A stretch of 64,000 bases of DNA from Pseudomonas sp. MM223 (GCA_947090765.1 OX352322.1:1259501-1323500); one strand, 5' to 3'; positions 1-12,120 are shown, counted from the stretch's first letter. The notes: generated from the letters alone by a model not told the origin. Numbers and translations: made by a program.

Positions 1-1492
1 ACATCAGTCGCTTGCGCTCGCTCGACGGTGCGATGCCGAGGGACTCGCGGTACTTGGCGACGGTGCGACGGGCTACCTGGATGCCTTGTGCCTCCAGTAA
101 ACCAGCGATCTTGCTGTCACTCAATGGCTTTTTCTGATTTTCCGCTGCAACCAGTTTCTTGATGATCGCGCGAATCGCCGTGGACGAGCATTCTCCGCCT
201 TCAGAGGTGCTGACGTGGCTGGAGAAAAAGTATTTCAGTTCGTAGATGCCACGCGGGGTATGCATGTATTTTTGCGTGGTGACCCGAGAAATGGTCGACT
301 CGTGCATCCCCACCGCTTCGGCGATGTCGTGCAGCACCAGCGGCTTCATTGCTTCGTCACCATGGTCGAGGAAACCGCGCTGGTGCTCGACGATCTGCGT
401 GGCAACCTTCATCAGGGTTTCGTTGCGGCTTTGCAGGCTCTTGATGAACCAGCGCGCTTCCTGCAACTGGTTGCGCATGAAGGTGTTGTCGGCACTGGTA
501 TCGGCGCGGCGCACGAAGCCTGCGTACTGCGGGTTGACCCGCAGGCGCGGGATGGCTTCCTGGTTCAGCTCCACCAGCCAACGGTCGCTGTCCTTGCGCA
601 CGATGACGTCGGGCACCACGTACTCGGGCTCGCTGGACTCGATCTGCGAACCAGGCCGTGGGTTCAGGCTCTGTACCAGTTCGATGACCTGGCGCAGTTC
701 GTCTTCCTTGATTTTCATGCGCCGCATCAGCTGGCTGTAGTCACGGCTGCCGAGCAGGTCGATGAAATCGGTGACCAGGCGCTTGGCTTCGGTCATCCAC
801 GGGGTATTGGCGGGCAGTTGGCGCAGTTGCAGCAGCAGGCACTCGCCAAGGTTGCGGGCGCCGACGCCAGCCGGTTCGAACTGCTGGATGCGGTGCAGCA
901 CCGCTTCGACCTCGTCCAGCTCGATGTCCAGCTCCGGGTCGAAGCCGGCGCAGATTTCCTCGAGGGTGTCTTCCAGGTAGCCCTGGCCGTTGATGCTGTC
1001 GATGAGGGTGACGGCGATCAGGCGGTCGGTGTCGGACATCGGCGCCAGGTTCAGTTGCCACAGCAGGTGGCTTTGCAGGCTTTCGCCGGCCGATGTGCGG
1101 GTGGTGAAGTCCCACTCGTCGTCATCGTTGCTCGGCAGGCTGCTGGCGCTGGTCTGGTAGATGTCTTCCCAGGCGGTATCGACCGGAAGCTCGTTGGGGA
1201 TGCGCTCGCTCCACTCACCGTCTTCCAGGTTGTCGGCACTGACGGTGCTTTCCTGGAAGCTGTTGTCCTGGGCTTCGGCTGTCGGCTTGTTCTCGGCGTT
1301 ATCCGCCATCGGGTCGCTGTTGTCGAAGTCCTCGCCGTCTTCCTGACGTTCGAGCATCGGGTTCGACTCCAGCGCTTCCTGGATTTCCTGTTGGAGGTCC
1401 AGGGTAGAAAGCTGGAGCAGGCGGATGGCCTGTTGCAACTGAGGTGTCATCGTCAGTTGCTGGCCCATTTTTAGGACGAGCGATGGTTTCAT
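1..1492 (-). CDS. rpoN: RNA polymerase sigma-54 factor RpoN (stop codon cut by window edge)
   Basis: Alternative sigma factor that directs RNA polymerase to -24/-12 promoters and needs AAA+ activators. I translated it from the reverse strand: it starts [20 protein letters not shown], the Gln-rich activator-responsive region I. An acidic region follows (about residues 50-110), then the core-binding region and the DNA-binding domain. Near the C-terminus is the RpoN box [10 protein letters not shown], and the protein ends ERKRLM. The 497 codons run to position 2; position 1 is the first base of the stop, so the protein is complete. It lies 176 nt downstream of lptB, in the conserved lptB-rpoN order of proteobacteria. 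It is probably needed for the gcvH promoter in this same window. Confidence 0.96.
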   Translation of the reverse strand, partial: MKPSLVLKMGQQLTMTPQLQQAIRLLQLSTLDLQQEIQEALESNPMLERQEDGEDFDNSDPMADNAENKPTAEAQDNSFQESTVSADNLEDGEWSERIPNELPVDTAWEDIYQTSASSLPSNDDDEWDFTTRTSAGESLQSHLLWQLNLAPMSDTDRLIAVTLIDSINGQGYLEDTLEEICAGFDPELDIELDEVEAVLHRIQQFEPAGVGARNLGECLLLQLRQLPANTPWMTEAKRLVTDFIDLLGSRDYSQLMRRMKIKEDELRQVIELVQSLNPRPGSQIESSEPEYVVPDVIVRKDSDRWLVELNQEAIPRLRVNPQYAGFVRRADTSADNTFMRNQLQEARWFIKSLQSRNETLMKVATQIVEHQRGFLDHGDEAMKPLVLHDIAEAVGMHESTISRVTTQKYMHTPRGIYELKYFFSSHVSTSEGGECSSTAIRAIIKKLVAAENQKKPLSDSKIAGLLEAQGIQVARRTVAKYRESLGIAPSSERKRLM

Positions 1493-1668
1493 GGCTGGGG
1501 CTTAATACCTTGTTCGCCGGCGCGCATGCGCCATCCACTACACGAGGGCGCCGGGGCGCCGGATCAAGCAAGTTTTATGCCTTAAATTGTAGCGTTTGCC
1601 TAGAGTACCGTAACAACTTTACCCGCAGTTTCACGGCTATTTGCCAGTACTCCAGGCGCGTGCCAGGG

Positions 1669-2394
<726 letters not shown>

Positions 2395-2919
2395 TTACTC
2401 GGCCTTCTTCTTGGGCTGGATCACCATGTCGATACGCTGACGCGGTGTAGTCACGTTGCCACCACGACCGGCGGTCGCCACCTGGGTTTGGGTGTTGTAG
2501 ACGATCTTCTCGCCTTCGGTGGTGTTGCCTTCATTCTCGACCTTGGCGCGGTCGGTGAGGATCACCAGGTCTTTCAGCGCCTGATACTGGATGGTCACGC
2601 CCCAGCCTTTCATCTTGTCTGGCTTGGCCGCGCTCTGCTGCTGCTCGAAGTAGGCCAGGTTGCCCACCGAGGTCACCACATCGATGTCGCCGGAAGCGGA
2701 GCGGGTGATGGTCACGGTGTTGCCTTTGATCATCATCGAGCCTTGGGTAATGACCACGTCGCCGGTGTAGGTGGCTACGCCTTGCTTGTCATCCAGGTGG
2801 GCCTGGTCAGCCTGGATGCGGATCGGCTGATCACGGTCATTCGGCAGTGCGAAGGCGCTCGCGCTTCCCAGTGCTGCGCTCAGGCTGAGCAAAAGGGGGA
2901 GGGTTTTAACGAGCCTCAT
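2395..2919 (-). CDS. lptA: LPS transport periplasmic protein LptA
   Basis: Periplasmic bridge protein that carries LPS between LptC at the inner membrane and LptDE at the outer membrane. The 174 residues begin with a Sec signal peptide (MRLVKTLPLLLSLSAALG..., likely cleavage after SAFA). An OstA/LptA beta-jellyroll domain follows, with the recognisable stretch IRIQADQAHLDDKQGVATYT. The C-terminus is basic (QPKKKAE). Its start overlaps the end of lptC by 14 nt and its stop abuts the lptB start, so it sits mid-operon in kdsD-kdsC-lptCAB-rpoN. Confidence 0.96.
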   Translation of the reverse strand: MRLVKTLPLLLSLSAALGSASAFALPNDRDQPIRIQADQAHLDDKQGVATYTGDVVITQGSMMIKGNTVTITRSASGDIDVVTSVGNLAYFEQQQSAAKPDKMKGWGVTIQYQALKDLVILTDRAKVENEGNTTEGEKIVYNTQTQVATAGRGGNVTTPRQRIDMVIQPKKKAE

Positions 2920-3478
2920 ACTGTCCTCTTACGTTAGAGAGCAGGTCCATCCTGCTTTCTTTCAAATACGCTTTCATTCCTTTGCCCGTAGTTGTGCCAC
3001 CGGCGCCGTCGATTCTAACGGCTTGCTCGGTCTGCGCATATTGCTTCTGCGGGAACACGGTCATGCGTGAGCTGGTAATGATGGTTTCACGCTGCTTTTC
3101 GTCGGTGCGCGCAATCCGGACCTTGTCGATCAGTTCGACCTCGGTGCCGTCCGGGTTGACCTCGGCGCGGACGCTCTGCACGTGCCACGGGTATTCGGTG
3201 CCGCGGTACATGTGCAGGTCTGGCGTGGTCAGCAACGTGATTTCGCTGGCCTTCAGGTGCTCGACCTTGTCGGCAGTCATTTCGTACTGCAGCTTGCCAT
3301 CAGGCAAAAACTGCAGGCTGTGGGCGTTGATCGCATAGTAGTCGATGGCGCTTTCGTCGACCTGGGCCACCGGCTTGTCGAGGAAGCTTTCCGGGCTGAC
3401 ATTCCAGTAGCCGACCGCCGCCAGCAGGGCGGCGATCACTGCTAGCAGCGCAATATTGCGGGCTTTTTTGCTGAACAT
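2906..3478 (-). CDS. lptC: LPS export protein LptC
   Basis: Bitopic inner-membrane protein that receives LPS from LptFG and hands it to LptA. I chose the ATG at 3478 (MFSKKARNIALLAVIAALLA), giving 190 aa with a positive N-terminus and one membrane segment (about residues 7-24). A longer reading frame upstream only adds residues that run into kdsC. The rest is the periplasmic LptC fold. The start lies 8 nt beyond the kdsC stop, and the 3' end overlaps lptA by 14 nt, so tight coupling is expected. Confidence 0.93.
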   Translation of the reverse strand: MFSKKARNIALLAVIAALLAAVGYWNVSPESFLDKPVAQVDESAIDYYAINAHSLQFLPDGKLQYEMTADKVEHLKASEITLLTTPDLHMYRGTEYPWHVQSVRAEVNPDGTEVELIDKVRIARTDEKQRETIITSSRMTVFPQKQYAQTEQAVRIDGAGGTTTGKGMKAYLKESRMDLLSNVRGQYEAR

Positions 3479-3486
3479 GGGCAGCC

Positions 3487-4011
3487 TTACAGGTAGTTGG
3501 CGTTGGCAGCGTCCAGGGTGCCCTGGGCCTGCATGATCAGTTCGCAAAATTCACGGGCTGCGCCTTCGCCGCCGCGCGCCTGGGTCACGCCGTGGGCGTG
3601 CTGGCGAACAAACGGTGCAGCGTTGGCCACGGCCATGCCCAATGCTACCCGGCGAATGACTGGCAAGTCGGGCAGGTCATCGCCCAGGTAGGCCACTTGA
3701 TCATAGCTTAGGCCCAGTTCGGCGAGCAGGCCGTCAAGCACGACCAATTTGTCCTCGCGGCCCTGGTACAGGTGCGGGATACCGAGGTTTTTCGCCCGGC
3801 GCTCGACCACGGGGGTTTTGCGCCCGCTGATGATTGCGGTGGTCACGCCCGAGGCCATGAGCATCTTGATGCCCTGGCCGTCGAGGGTGTTGAAGGTCTT
3901 GAACTCGCTGCCGTCTTCGAGGAAGTACAGGCGCCCGTCGGTGAGCACGCCGTCTACATCGAACACGGCCAGCTTGATGGATTTGCCACGTTGCATGAGG
4001 TTCTGGTTCAT
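3487..4011 (-). CDS. kdsC: 3-deoxy-D-manno-octulosonate 8-phosphate phosphatase KdsC
   Basis: HAD-superfamily phosphatase that hydrolyses Kdo-8-phosphate to Kdo and phosphate, a step in making the LPS inner core. The 174-aa length fits the cap-less C0 subfamily, which works as a tetramer. Motif I is AVFDVDGVLTDG with the catalytic aspartates at about residues 18 and 20. IISGRKTPVVERRA and the metal-binding GDDLPDLPVI are also visible. It follows kdsD by 11 nt in the same operon, so consecutive Kdo-pathway enzymes are produced together. Confidence 0.96.
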   Translation of the reverse strand: MNQNLMQRGKSIKLAVFDVDGVLTDGRLYFLEDGSEFKTFNTLDGQGIKMLMASGVTTAIISGRKTPVVERRAKNLGIPHLYQGREDKLVVLDGLLAELGLSYDQVAYLGDDLPDLPVIRRVALGMAVANAAPFVRQHAHGVTQARGGEGAAREFCELIMQAQGTLDAANANYL

Positions 4012-4022
4012 TCCATCGCTCC

Positions 4023-4997
4023 TTACATTACACCGGCGCGCAGCAGGTCGTGCATGTTCAGTGCGCCGGTCGGGCGGTCCTCGCGGTCCACCACCACCAG
4101 CGCGCCGATCTTGTGGTCTTCCATGATCTTCAGGGCTTCGGCAGCGAGCATTTCGGCGCGGGCAGTCTTGCCGTGCACGGTCATCACCTGGTCGATCAGG
4201 GTGGTGTGTACGTCGATGTTGCGGTCGAGGCTGCGGCGCAGGTCGCCGTCGGTGAAGATCCCGGCCAGCGTGCCGTCGGCTTCGACGATCACGGTCATGC
4301 CCAGGCCCTTGCGGGACATTTCAAGCAACGCATCCTTTAGCAGGGTGCCGCGGGCTACCTGTGGCAGCTCGTCGCCGCTGTGCATCACGTTTTCGACCTT
4401 GAGCAACAGGCGGCGGCCCAGTGCACCACCCGGGTGCGAGAAGGCAAAGTCTTCGGCGGTGAAACCGCGGGCTTCGAGCAGGGCGATGGCCAGGCAGTCG
4501 CCCAGCACCAGCGATGCCGTGGTGGAGGAGGTGGGTGCCAGGTTCAGTGGGCAGGCCTCTTGCTCGACGCGGGCGTCGAGGTTGACCTCGGCGGCCTGGG
4601 CCAGGGGCGAGTCCGGGTTGCCGGTCAGGCTGACCAGCTTGATGCCCAGGCGCTTGATCAGGGGCAGCAGGGTGACGATTTCGGCGGTGCTGCCGGAATT
4701 CGACAGGGCAAGGATGACATCATCGCGGGTGATCATGCCCATGTCGCCATGGCTGGCTTCGGCCGGGTGCACGAAAAATGCCGGCGTACCGGTGCTGGCC
4801 AGGGTGGCGGCGATCTTGTTGCCGATATGCCCGGATTTGCCCATGCCGACCACGACCACTCGGCCCTTGCTGGCCAGGATCAGTTCGCAGGCTTTGACGA
4901 AATTGTCGTCAATGCGCGCCAGCAGGGCCTCTACGGCCTCGAGTTCCAGGCGCAGGGTGCGTTGGGCGGATTGGATCAGCTCGCTGGATTGGCTCAT
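4023..4997 (-). CDS. kdsD: D-arabinose 5-phosphate isomerase KdsD
   Basis: Converts ribulose 5-phosphate to arabinose 5-phosphate, the precursor of Kdo. I chose the ATG at 4997 (MSQSSELIQSAQRTLRLELE), giving 324 aa, the family length; the frame can be extended upstream but without family similarity. An N-terminal SIS domain (about residues 40-190) contains VVVVGMGKSGHIGNKIAATL and the catalytic-site segment HPAEASHGDMGMI. Two CBS domains occupy about residues 210-324. It is the first gene of the minus-strand operon and is divergent from mlaF across 248 nt. Confidence 0.95.
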   Translation of the reverse strand: MSQSSELIQSAQRTLRLELEAVEALLARIDDNFVKACELILASKGRVVVVGMGKSGHIGNKIAATLASTGTPAFFVHPAEASHGDMGMITRDDVILALSNSGSTAEIVTLLPLIKRLGIKLVSLTGNPDSPLAQAAEVNLDARVEQEACPLNLAPTSSTTASLVLGDCLAIALLEARGFTAEDFAFSHPGGALGRRLLLKVENVMHSGDELPQVARGTLLKDALLEMSRKGLGMTVIVEADGTLAGIFTDGDLRRSLDRNIDVHTTLIDQVMTVHGKTARAEMLAAEALKIMEDHKIGALVVVDREDRPTGALNMHDLLRAGVM

Positions 4998-5125
4998 GTC
5001 GAGAAAGCAATGCCTGATGAAAAGGCGGCGATTATACGCGCAATGACGAAAACCCTCACCCCTTCGATTGCTGTAGCTAATGTCATCAAAGCCTGTCACA
5101 GGGCTGAACGACTGCTTGCCTGGCC

Positions 5126-5155
5126 TTGGGGCGGCGCCGTCAGCGGTGCTATAGT
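5126..5155 (+). promoter_or_regulatory. Candidate sigma-70 promoter for mlaFEDCB
   Basis: TTGGGG at 5126-5131 and TATAGT at 5150-5155 are separated by 18 bp, about 90 nt before the mlaF start. The -10 hexamer matches TATAAT at five of six positions. This is the best match I see in the kdsD-mlaF divergent region. It is a sequence match only. Confidence 0.4.
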
Positions 5156-5245
5156 TCGCCGCTATTCAGCCTGCCAGGGGCGCTTGTGCCTTCCTGATGG
5201 AGGCTGGCGTCCACTAGGACGAGGCTGCACTAGCAAGGAGTCTAG

Positions 5246-6055
5246 ATGAGTGTGGATAGCGCCTACGCGGTCGAGTTGAAGGGGGTTACCTTCAAACGCG
5301 GTTCGCGCAGCATTTTCAGCAACGTCGACATCCGCATCCCGCGCGGCAAGGTCACCGGCATCATGGGGCCATCGGGGTGCGGCAAGACTACGTTGCTCCG
5401 CCTGATGGGTGCGCAACTGCGCCCGTCCAGCGGTGAGGTATGGGTTGCCGGCCAGAACCTGCCGACGCTGTCGCGCAGCGACCTGTTCGACGCCCGCAAG
5501 CAGATGGGGGTGCTGTTCCAGAGCGGTGCGCTGTTCACCGACCTCGATGTGTTCGAGAACGTCGCGTTCCCGCTGCGCGTGCACACCCAGCTGTCGGACG
5601 AAATGATCCGCGATATCGTGCTGATGAAGCTGCAGGCCGTGGGCCTTCGCGGTGCCATCGACCTGATGCCTGACGAGTTGTCCGGTGGCATGAAGCGCCG
5701 TGTGGCGCTGGCCCGTGCAATTGCCCTGGACCCGCAGATCCTCATGTACGACGAACCGTTCGTCGGCCAGGACCCGATCGCCATGGGTGTGCTGGTGCGC
5801 CTGATCCGCCTGCTCAACGATGCCTTGGGCATTACCAGCATCGTCGTCTCCCACGACCTGGCAGAAACCGCCAGCATCGCTGACTACATCTACGTGGTAG
5901 GCGACGGCCAGGTGCTGGGGCAGGGGACGCCCGACGAGCTGATGGGCTCCGACAACCCACGGATTCGCCAGTTCATGAAGGGCGACCCGGACGGCCCGGT
6001 ACCCTTCCACTTTCCTGCGCCTGACTATCGCGCCGACCTGCTGGGAGCGCGTTGA
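5246..6055 (+). CDS. mlaF: Phospholipid ABC transporter ATP-binding protein MlaF (Ttg2A)
   Basis: ATPase of the MlaFEDB complex, which moves phospholipids between the inner membrane and periplasmic MlaC to keep the outer membrane asymmetric. In P. putida this locus was first described as ttg2 (toluene tolerance). The 269 aa carry Walker [10 protein letters not shown] at residues 41-49, the signature [14 protein letters not shown] and Walker [14 protein letters not shown]. An AAGGAG ribosome site sits 6-11 nt before the ATG. The stop TGA overlaps the ATG of mlaE by one base. Confidence 0.96.
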   Translation: MSVDSAYAVELKGVTFKRGSRSIFSNVDIRIPRGKVTGIMGPSGCGKTTLLRLMGAQLRPSSGEVWVAGQNLPTLSRSDLFDARKQMGVLFQSGALFTDLDVFENVAFPLRVHTQLSDEMIRDIVLMKLQAVGLRGAIDLMPDELSGGMKRRVALARAIALDPQILMYDEPFVGQDPIAMGVLVRLIRLLNDALGITSIVVSHDLAETASIADYIYVVGDGQVLGQGTPDELMGSDNPRIRQFMKGDPDGPVPFHFPAPDYRADLLGAR

Positions 6056-6852
6056 TGCGCAGAAAATCCTTACTCGAACGTGTCCGCCTGCTGGGCCGTT
6101 CGGCAATCGACGTGCTGGCAGTACTGGGGCGCTCCTGCCTGTTCCTGTTCCATGCGCTGGTTGGCCGTGGCGGCATTGGCGGCGGCTTCCAGCTGCTGAC
6201 CAAGCAACTGTACTCGGTAGGCGTGCTGTCGCTGGCGATCGTTGTCGTGTCCGGTGTGTTCATCGGCATGGTGCTGGCGCTGCAGGGCTATAGCATCCTG
6301 ACCAAATACGGCTCGGAGCAGGCGGTGGGGCAGATGGTCGCCCTGACCCTGCTGCGCGAGCTCGGCCCGGTGGTAACGGCGTTGCTGTTCGCCGGCCGTG
6401 CAGGTTCCGCGCTAACCGCCGAAATCGGCAACATGAAGTCCACCGAGCAGCTGTCGAGCCTGGAGATGATCGGCGTCGACCCGCTCAAGTACATCGTCGC
6501 GCCACGCCTGTGGGCCGGTTTCATCTCGCTGCCGCTGCTGGCGCTGATCTTCAGCGTGGTCGGCATCTGGGGTGGCTCGTGGGTGGCCGTGGACTGGCTG
6601 GGCGTCTACGAAGGCTCGTTCTGGGCCAACATGCAGAACAGTGTTTCTTTCACTGACGACGTGCTCAACGGGCTGGTCAAGAGCCTGGTGTTCGCCTTCG
6701 TCACAACCTGGATCGCCGTATTCCAGGGGTACGACTGTGAGCCCACCTCAGAAGGGATCAGCCGTGCCACCACCAAGACCGTGGTCTATGCCTCGTTGGC
6801 AGTGCTGGGTCTGGACTTTATTCTGACCGCCTTGATGTTTGGAGATTTCTGA
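6055..6852 (+). CDS. mlaE: Phospholipid ABC transporter permease MlaE (Ttg2B)
   Basis: Inner-membrane permease subunit of the Mla complex. The ATG at 6055 overlaps the mlaF stop; a TTG one codon upstream is possible but less likely. The 265 residues match the MlaE/YrbE family, with several hydrophobic helices and the conserved cytoplasmic-loop segment [20 protein letters not shown], which contacts the ATPase. The C-terminus ends in a membrane helix ([18 protein letters not shown]). The stop overlaps the mlaD start (ATGA). Confidence 0.96.
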   Translation: MRRKSLLERVRLLGRSAIDVLAVLGRSCLFLFHALVGRGGIGGGFQLLTKQLYSVGVLSLAIVVVSGVFIGMVLALQGYSILTKYGSEQAVGQMVALTLLRELGPVVTALLFAGRAGSALTAEIGNMKSTEQLSSLEMIGVDPLKYIVAPRLWAGFISLPLLALIFSVVGIWGGSWVAVDWLGVYEGSFWANMQNSVSFTDDVLNGLVKSLVFAFVTTWIAVFQGYDCEPTSEGISRATTKTVVYASLAVLGLDFILTALMFGDF

Positions 6853-7337
6853 TGCAAAACCGCACCCTGGAAATCGGTGTCGGCCTGTTCCTCCTGGCCG
6901 GGGTCCTGGCGTTGCTGCTGCTGGCCCTGCGTGTCAGCGGGCTGTCGGCCAGCCCGAGCAGCGATACCTATAAAGTTTATGCCTACTTCGACAATATCGC
7001 CGGTTTGACGGTCAGAGCTAAAGTGACCATGGCCGGTGTAACCATCGGCAAGGTCACCGCCATCGATCTGGACCGTGATTCCTACACCGGTCGGGTGACG
7101 TTGCAGCTGGACAAGTCGGTGGACAACCTGCCGACCGACTCCACTGCCTCGATCCTGACCGCCGGTTTGCTTGGCGAGAAGTACATTGGCATCAGCGTGG
7201 GCGGTGAAGACCAGGTGCTCAAGGACGGCGCGACCATCCACGACACCCAGTCGGCGCTGGTGCTGGAAGATCTGATTGGCAAGTTCCTGCTCAACTCCGT
7301 TGGCAAGGAACCGAAAGAAGCGCAACCGGCTAATTAA
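6852..7337 (+). CDS. mlaD: Outer-membrane lipid asymmetry protein MlaD (Ttg2C)
   Basis: Membrane-anchored MCE protein that forms a hexameric ring around the MlaE permease and channels phospholipid. The 161 residues contain an N-terminal anchor (LEIGVGLFLLAGVLALLLLA, about 5-24) and one MCE domain (about 40-115) with the recognisable VYAYFDNIAGLTVRAKVTMA. One MCE domain and this short length are typical of MlaD. It is coupled to mlaE by an ATGA overlap and followed by mlaC after 9 nt. Confidence 0.96.
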   Translation: MQNRTLEIGVGLFLLAGVLALLLLALRVSGLSASPSSDTYKVYAYFDNIAGLTVRAKVTMAGVTIGKVTAIDLDRDSYTGRVTLQLDKSVDNLPTDSTASILTAGLLGEKYIGISVGGEDQVLKDGATIHDTQSALVLEDLIGKFLLNSVGKEPKEAQPAN

Positions 7338-7346
7338 GGAGTATCC

Positions 7347-7994
7347 ATGATTTCGATCCTGCGACGTGGCCTGCTGGTCCTGCTGGCGGCCTTCCCCCTG
7401 CTGGTCGTGGCCGCGCAGACGCCCCACGATGTGATTCAGGGCACCACCACCGAACTGTTGGGCGACCTCAAGGCCAACAAGGAACAGTACAAGTCCAACC
7501 CGGGTGCCTTCTACGATGCGCTTAACCGTATCCTCGGTCCGGTGGTGGACGCCGACGGCATTTCTCGCAGCATCATGACCGTCAAGTACTCGCGCAAGGC
7601 CACGCCTGAGCAGATGCAGCGCTTCCAGGAAAACTTCAAGCGCAGCCTGATGCAGTTCTATGGCAACGCGCTGCTCGAATACAACAACCAGGGTATCGTC
7701 GTCGACCCGGCCAAGGCTGATGATGGCAAGCGCGCCAGTGTCGGCATGAAGGTCACCGGCAACAACGGTGCCGTTTACCCGGTGCAGTACACGATGGAGA
7801 ACATCGGTGGCGAGTGGAAGGTGCGTAACGTCATCGTCAACGGTATCAACATCGGCAAGCTGTTCCGTGACCAGTTCGCCGATGCCATGCAGCGCAACGG
7901 CAACGACCTGGACAAGACCATCGACGGCTGGGCCGGCGAAGTGGCCAAGGCCAAGCAAGCCGCTGACAGCTCGCCTGACAAGGAAGTGAAATGA
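7347..7994 (+). CDS. mlaC: Periplasmic phospholipid-binding protein MlaC (Ttg2D)
   Basis: Soluble carrier that shuttles phospholipid between the outer-membrane MlaA complex and the inner-membrane MlaFEDB complex. The 215 aa start with a Sec signal peptide (about residues 1-23, RRGLLVLLAAFPLLVVAAQ) and continue with a MlaC/Tol_Tol_Ttg2 domain. The tail is polar and lysine-rich (DKEVK). AAGGAG precedes the ATG by about 6 nt. The gene overlaps mlaB by 4 nt (ATGA). mlaA is not in this window. Confidence 0.95.
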   Translation: MISILRRGLLVLLAAFPLLVVAAQTPHDVIQGTTTELLGDLKANKEQYKSNPGAFYDALNRILGPVVDADGISRSIMTVKYSRKATPEQMQRFQENFKRSLMQFYGNALLEYNNQGIVVDPAKADDGKRASVGMKVTGNNGAVYPVQYTMENIGGEWKVRNVIVNGINIGKLFRDQFADAMQRNGNDLDKTIDGWAGEVAKAKQAADSSPDKEVK

Positions 7995-8293
7995 GTGATG
8001 CCGGTGTGAGCATGGCCGAACCAGGCGTGCTGCGCCTGGCTGGCGTGCTGGATTACCGCAGCGGCCCGGCCTTGCGCAAGCAAGGCAAGGCGCTGATCGA
8101 GGGTTCACGCGAGACACGCCTGGTGCTTGATTGCTCGGCTGTCGAGAAATCGTCGAGTGTGGGCCTGTCGTTATTGCTGGCGTACATTCGCGATGGCCAG
8201 GCCACCGGCAAGGCGTGCGAGGTACGTGGCATGCCCGACGACATGCGGGAAATTGCCGAGGTCTATGACCTTGATGAAGTGCTGGCAACCTGA
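7991..8293 (+). CDS. mlaB: STAS-domain protein MlaB
   Basis: Small cytoplasmic STAS protein that binds MlaF and is needed for assembly and ATPase activity of the Mla complex. The 100 residues form one STAS domain (LRLAGVLDYRSGPALRKQGK near the start). The conserved loop is EKSSSVGLSLLLAYI, where the serine is the usual phosphorylation-type position. It is the last gene of mlaFEDCB: its start overlaps the mlaC stop and a strong terminator follows about 20 nt after its stop. Confidence 0.9.
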   Translation: MSDAGVSMAEPGVLRLAGVLDYRSGPALRKQGKALIEGSRETRLVLDCSAVEKSSSVGLSLLLAYIRDGQATGKACEVRGMPDDMREIAEVYDLDEVLAT

Positions 8294-8312
8294 TGGCCCG
8301 GCACGGATGATG

Positions 8313-8364
8313 GCCCCTCGGTCAGCGAAGCCCTCGTTGGGCTTCGCAGGCGAGGGGCTTTTTT
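8313..8364 (+). terminator. Rho-independent terminator of the mla operon
   Basis: GCCCCTCG (8313-8320) pairs with CGAGGGGC (8351-8358). Between them a second hairpin forms (CGAAGCCC with GGGCTTCG), and six T follow at 8359-8364. The two nested stems and the U-tract make termination likely. It lies between mlaB and ibaG. Confidence 0.88.
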
Positions 8365-8371
8365 GTATGAT
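8343..8371 (+). promoter_or_regulatory. Candidate promoter for ibaG-murA, nested in the mla terminator
   Basis: TTCGCA (8343-8348) and TATGAT (8366-8371) are 17 bp apart. The first matches TTGACA at four of six positions and the second TATAAT at five of six. The spacer contains the 3' arm of the terminator. Only about 40 nt remain before the ibaG ATG, so a promoter here, or read-through, is needed to express it. Confidence 0.42.
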
Positions 8372-8410
8372 GGCCGACCCGTGCGCATCGGGCGCCGATT
8401 GAGGTTGAGC

Positions 8411-9939
<1,529 letters not shown>

Positions 9940-10030
9940 TAGCCCGCTGGTGCAAGGATGCACCTTTCGAATTGAATGCGGCCAGGTCGATGACCTGGCC
10001 GGCAGTAGCCGCTTAAGGACCGACGTTCCA

Positions 10031-10666
10031 ATGTTGACCATCGCGCTTTCCAAAGGCCGTATTCTCGACGATACCCTGCCACTGCTGGCCGAGGCCGGCA
10101 TCGTGCCGACCGAGAACCCGGACAAGAGCCGCAAACTGATCATCCCCACCACGCAGGACGATGTGCGCCTGCTGATCGTGCGTGCCACCGACGTGCCGAC
10201 CTATGTCGAGCATGGTGCCGCCGACCTGGGTGTGGCCGGCAAGGACGTGCTGATGGAGTACGGCGGCCAGGGCATGTACGAACCCCTGGACCTGCAGATT
10301 GCCCAGTGCAAGCTGATGACTGCTGGCGTGGTTGGCGCACCCGAGCCCAAGGGCCGCCTGCGTGTTGCCACCAAGTTCGTCAACGTAGCCAAGCGCTACT
10401 ATGCCGAACAGGGCCGCCAGGTGGACATCATCAAGCTGTACGGTTCGATGGAACTGGCACCGCTGATCAACCTCGCCGACAAGATCATTGACGTGGTCGA
10501 CACCGGCAATACCCTGCGTGCCAACGGCCTGGAGCCCCAGGACCTGATTGCCACGATCGGCTCGCGCCTGGTGGTCAACAAGGCCTCCATGAAAATGCAA
10601 CATGCCCGTATCCAGAGCCTGATCGACACGCTTCGTCAGGCGGTCGAATCCCGACACCGCGGTTGA
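10031..10666 (+). CDS. hisG: ATP phosphoribosyltransferase catalytic subunit HisG (short form)
   Basis: First enzyme of histidine biosynthesis: ATP plus PRPP gives phosphoribosyl-ATP. I chose the ATG at 10031 ([20 protein letters not shown]), giving 211 aa; the open frame upstream overlaps murA and is spurious. This is the short form, which lacks the C-terminal regulatory domain and depends on HisZ encoded elsewhere. The PRPP-binding segment [16 protein letters not shown] is present. A hairpin (GCGCGAC with GTCGCGC, 10674-10694) lies just after the stop but has no U-tract. Confidence 0.95.
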   Translation: MLTIALSKGRILDDTLPLLAEAGIVPTENPDKSRKLIIPTTQDDVRLLIVRATDVPTYVEHGAADLGVAGKDVLMEYGGQGMYEPLDLQIAQCKLMTAGVVGAPEPKGRLRVATKFVNVAKRYYAEQGRQVDIIKLYGSMELAPLINLADKIIDVVDTGNTLRANGLEPQDLIATIGSRLVVNKASMKMQHARIQSLIDTLRQAVESRHRG

Positions 10667-10792
10667 CTCCTGCGCGCGACCTTCGCTGTCGCGCCCGTCT
10701 ATCCGCGTCATAGCCACTTTTCTCGGGTGCCCGCGCGGATGGACTGGTAGCCTAGGGCGCCTGAGCATTCGCTAATAATCGAGGCCCTCGCC

Positions 10793-12118
10793 ATGACCGT
10801 GTCCACTGCAATTGCCCGTCTCAACGCTGCTGACCCGGATTTCGCCCGACATCTGGATCATCTGCTGAGCTGGGAAAGTGTGTCCGATGACGCGGTCAAC
10901 CAGCGCGTGCTCGACATCATCAAGGGCGTGCGCGAGCGCGGCGATGCGGCACTGGTGGAATTCACCCAGCGTTTCGACGGCGTTGCCGCTAACTGCATCG
11001 ATGACCTGATCCTTGGCCGCGAGCGCCTGGAACTGGCCCTGACCCGCATTACCCCGGCCCAGCGCGAAGCCCTGGAAAAGGCCGCCAACCGTGTGCGCAT
11101 GTACCACGAACGGCAGAAGCAGGACTCTTGGCAGTACACCGAGGCCGACGGCACCGTGCTGGGCCAGAAGGTCACCCCGCTGGACCGTGCTGGCCTGTAT
11201 GTGCCGGGTGGCAAGGCGTCATACCCGTCGTCGGTACTGATGAACGCCATTCCGGCCAAGGTTGCCGGCGTGGCCGAAGTGGTGATGGTGGTACCGACCC
11301 CGCGTGGTGAGGTCAACGAACTGGTGCTGGCCGCCGCCTGCATCGCCGGTGTCGACCGCGTGTTCACCGTCGGTGGTGCCCAGGCTGTCGCTGCACTGGC
11401 CTATGGCACCGAAAGCGTGCCGCAGGTGGACAAGATCGTCGGCCCGGGCAACATCTACGTGGCCACCGCCAAGCGCCACGTGTTCGGCCAGGTAGGCATC
11501 GACATGATCGCCGGCCCGTCGGAAATCCTCGTGGTATGCGACGGCCAGACCGACCCGGACTGGATCGCCATGGACCTGTTCTCCCAGGCCGAGCACGACG
11601 AAGACGCCCAGGCCATCCTGGTCAGCCCGGATGCCGCGTTCCTCGACCGCGTTGCCGCCAGCATCGACAAGCTGATGCCGACCATGGAGCGTGCCGAGAT
11701 CATCGAGAAGTCGATCAATGGCCGTGGTGCGCTGATCCAGGTGCGTGACATGCAGCAGGCCATGGATGTGGCCAACCGCATCGCACCGGAGCACCTGGAG
11801 CTGTCGGTGGCCGACCCGCAAGCCTGGCTGCCGCACATTCGCCACGCTGGCGCGATTTTCATGGGCCGTCACACCAGCGAAGCGCTGGGCGATTACTGCG
11901 CGGGCCCCAACCACGTGCTGCCGACCTCCGGCACCGCGCGTTTCTCTTCGCCGCTGGGGGTGTATGACTTCCAGAAGCGTTCGTCGATCATCTTCTGCTC
12001 CGAGCAGGGTGCGTCAGAGCTGGGCCACACTGCTTCGGTCCTGGCCCGTGGCGAGTCGCTGACCGCCCACGCCCGTAGCGCTGAATACCGTATCCTGACC
12101 CAAGAGAAGGGGAACTGA
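10793..12118 (+). CDS. hisD: Histidinol dehydrogenase HisD
   Basis: NAD-dependent zinc enzyme that makes the last two oxidations from L-histidinol to L-histidine. The 441 aa contain the family stretch [20 protein letters not shown] and the zinc/active-site region around [18 protein letters not shown] and IAPEHLEL. It follows hisG after 126 nt; TAATAAT at 10774-10780 could be part of a separate promoter. It is 2 nt from hisC, so these two are probably coupled. Confidence 0.97.
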   Translation: MTVSTAIARLNAADPDFARHLDHLLSWESVSDDAVNQRVLDIIKGVRERGDAALVEFTQRFDGVAANCIDDLILGRERLELALTRITPAQREALEKAANRVRMYHERQKQDSWQYTEADGTVLGQKVTPLDRAGLYVPGGKASYPSSVLMNAIPAKVAGVAEVVMVVPTPRGEVNELVLAAACIAGVDRVFTVGGAQAVAALAYGTESVPQVDKIVGPGNIYVATAKRHVFGQVGIDMIAGPSEILVVCDGQTDPDWIAMDLFSQAEHDEDAQAILVSPDAAFLDRVAASIDKLMPTMERAEIIEKSINGRGALIQVRDMQQAMDVANRIAPEHLELSVADPQAWLPHIRHAGAIFMGRHTSEALGDYCAGPNHVLPTSGTARFSSPLGVYDFQKRSSIIFCSEQGASELGHTASVLARGESLTAHARSAEYRILTQEKGN

Positions 12119-12120
12119 GC

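Noticed and set aside
215..1474. A 419-codon plus-strand frame at the left end
   Set aside because: It lies opposite rpoN, whose minus-strand translation matches sigma-54 from start to end.
10674..10694. Hairpin after hisG as a terminator
   Set aside because: The stem is good (GCGCGAC with GTCGCGC) but no U-tract follows in either direction.
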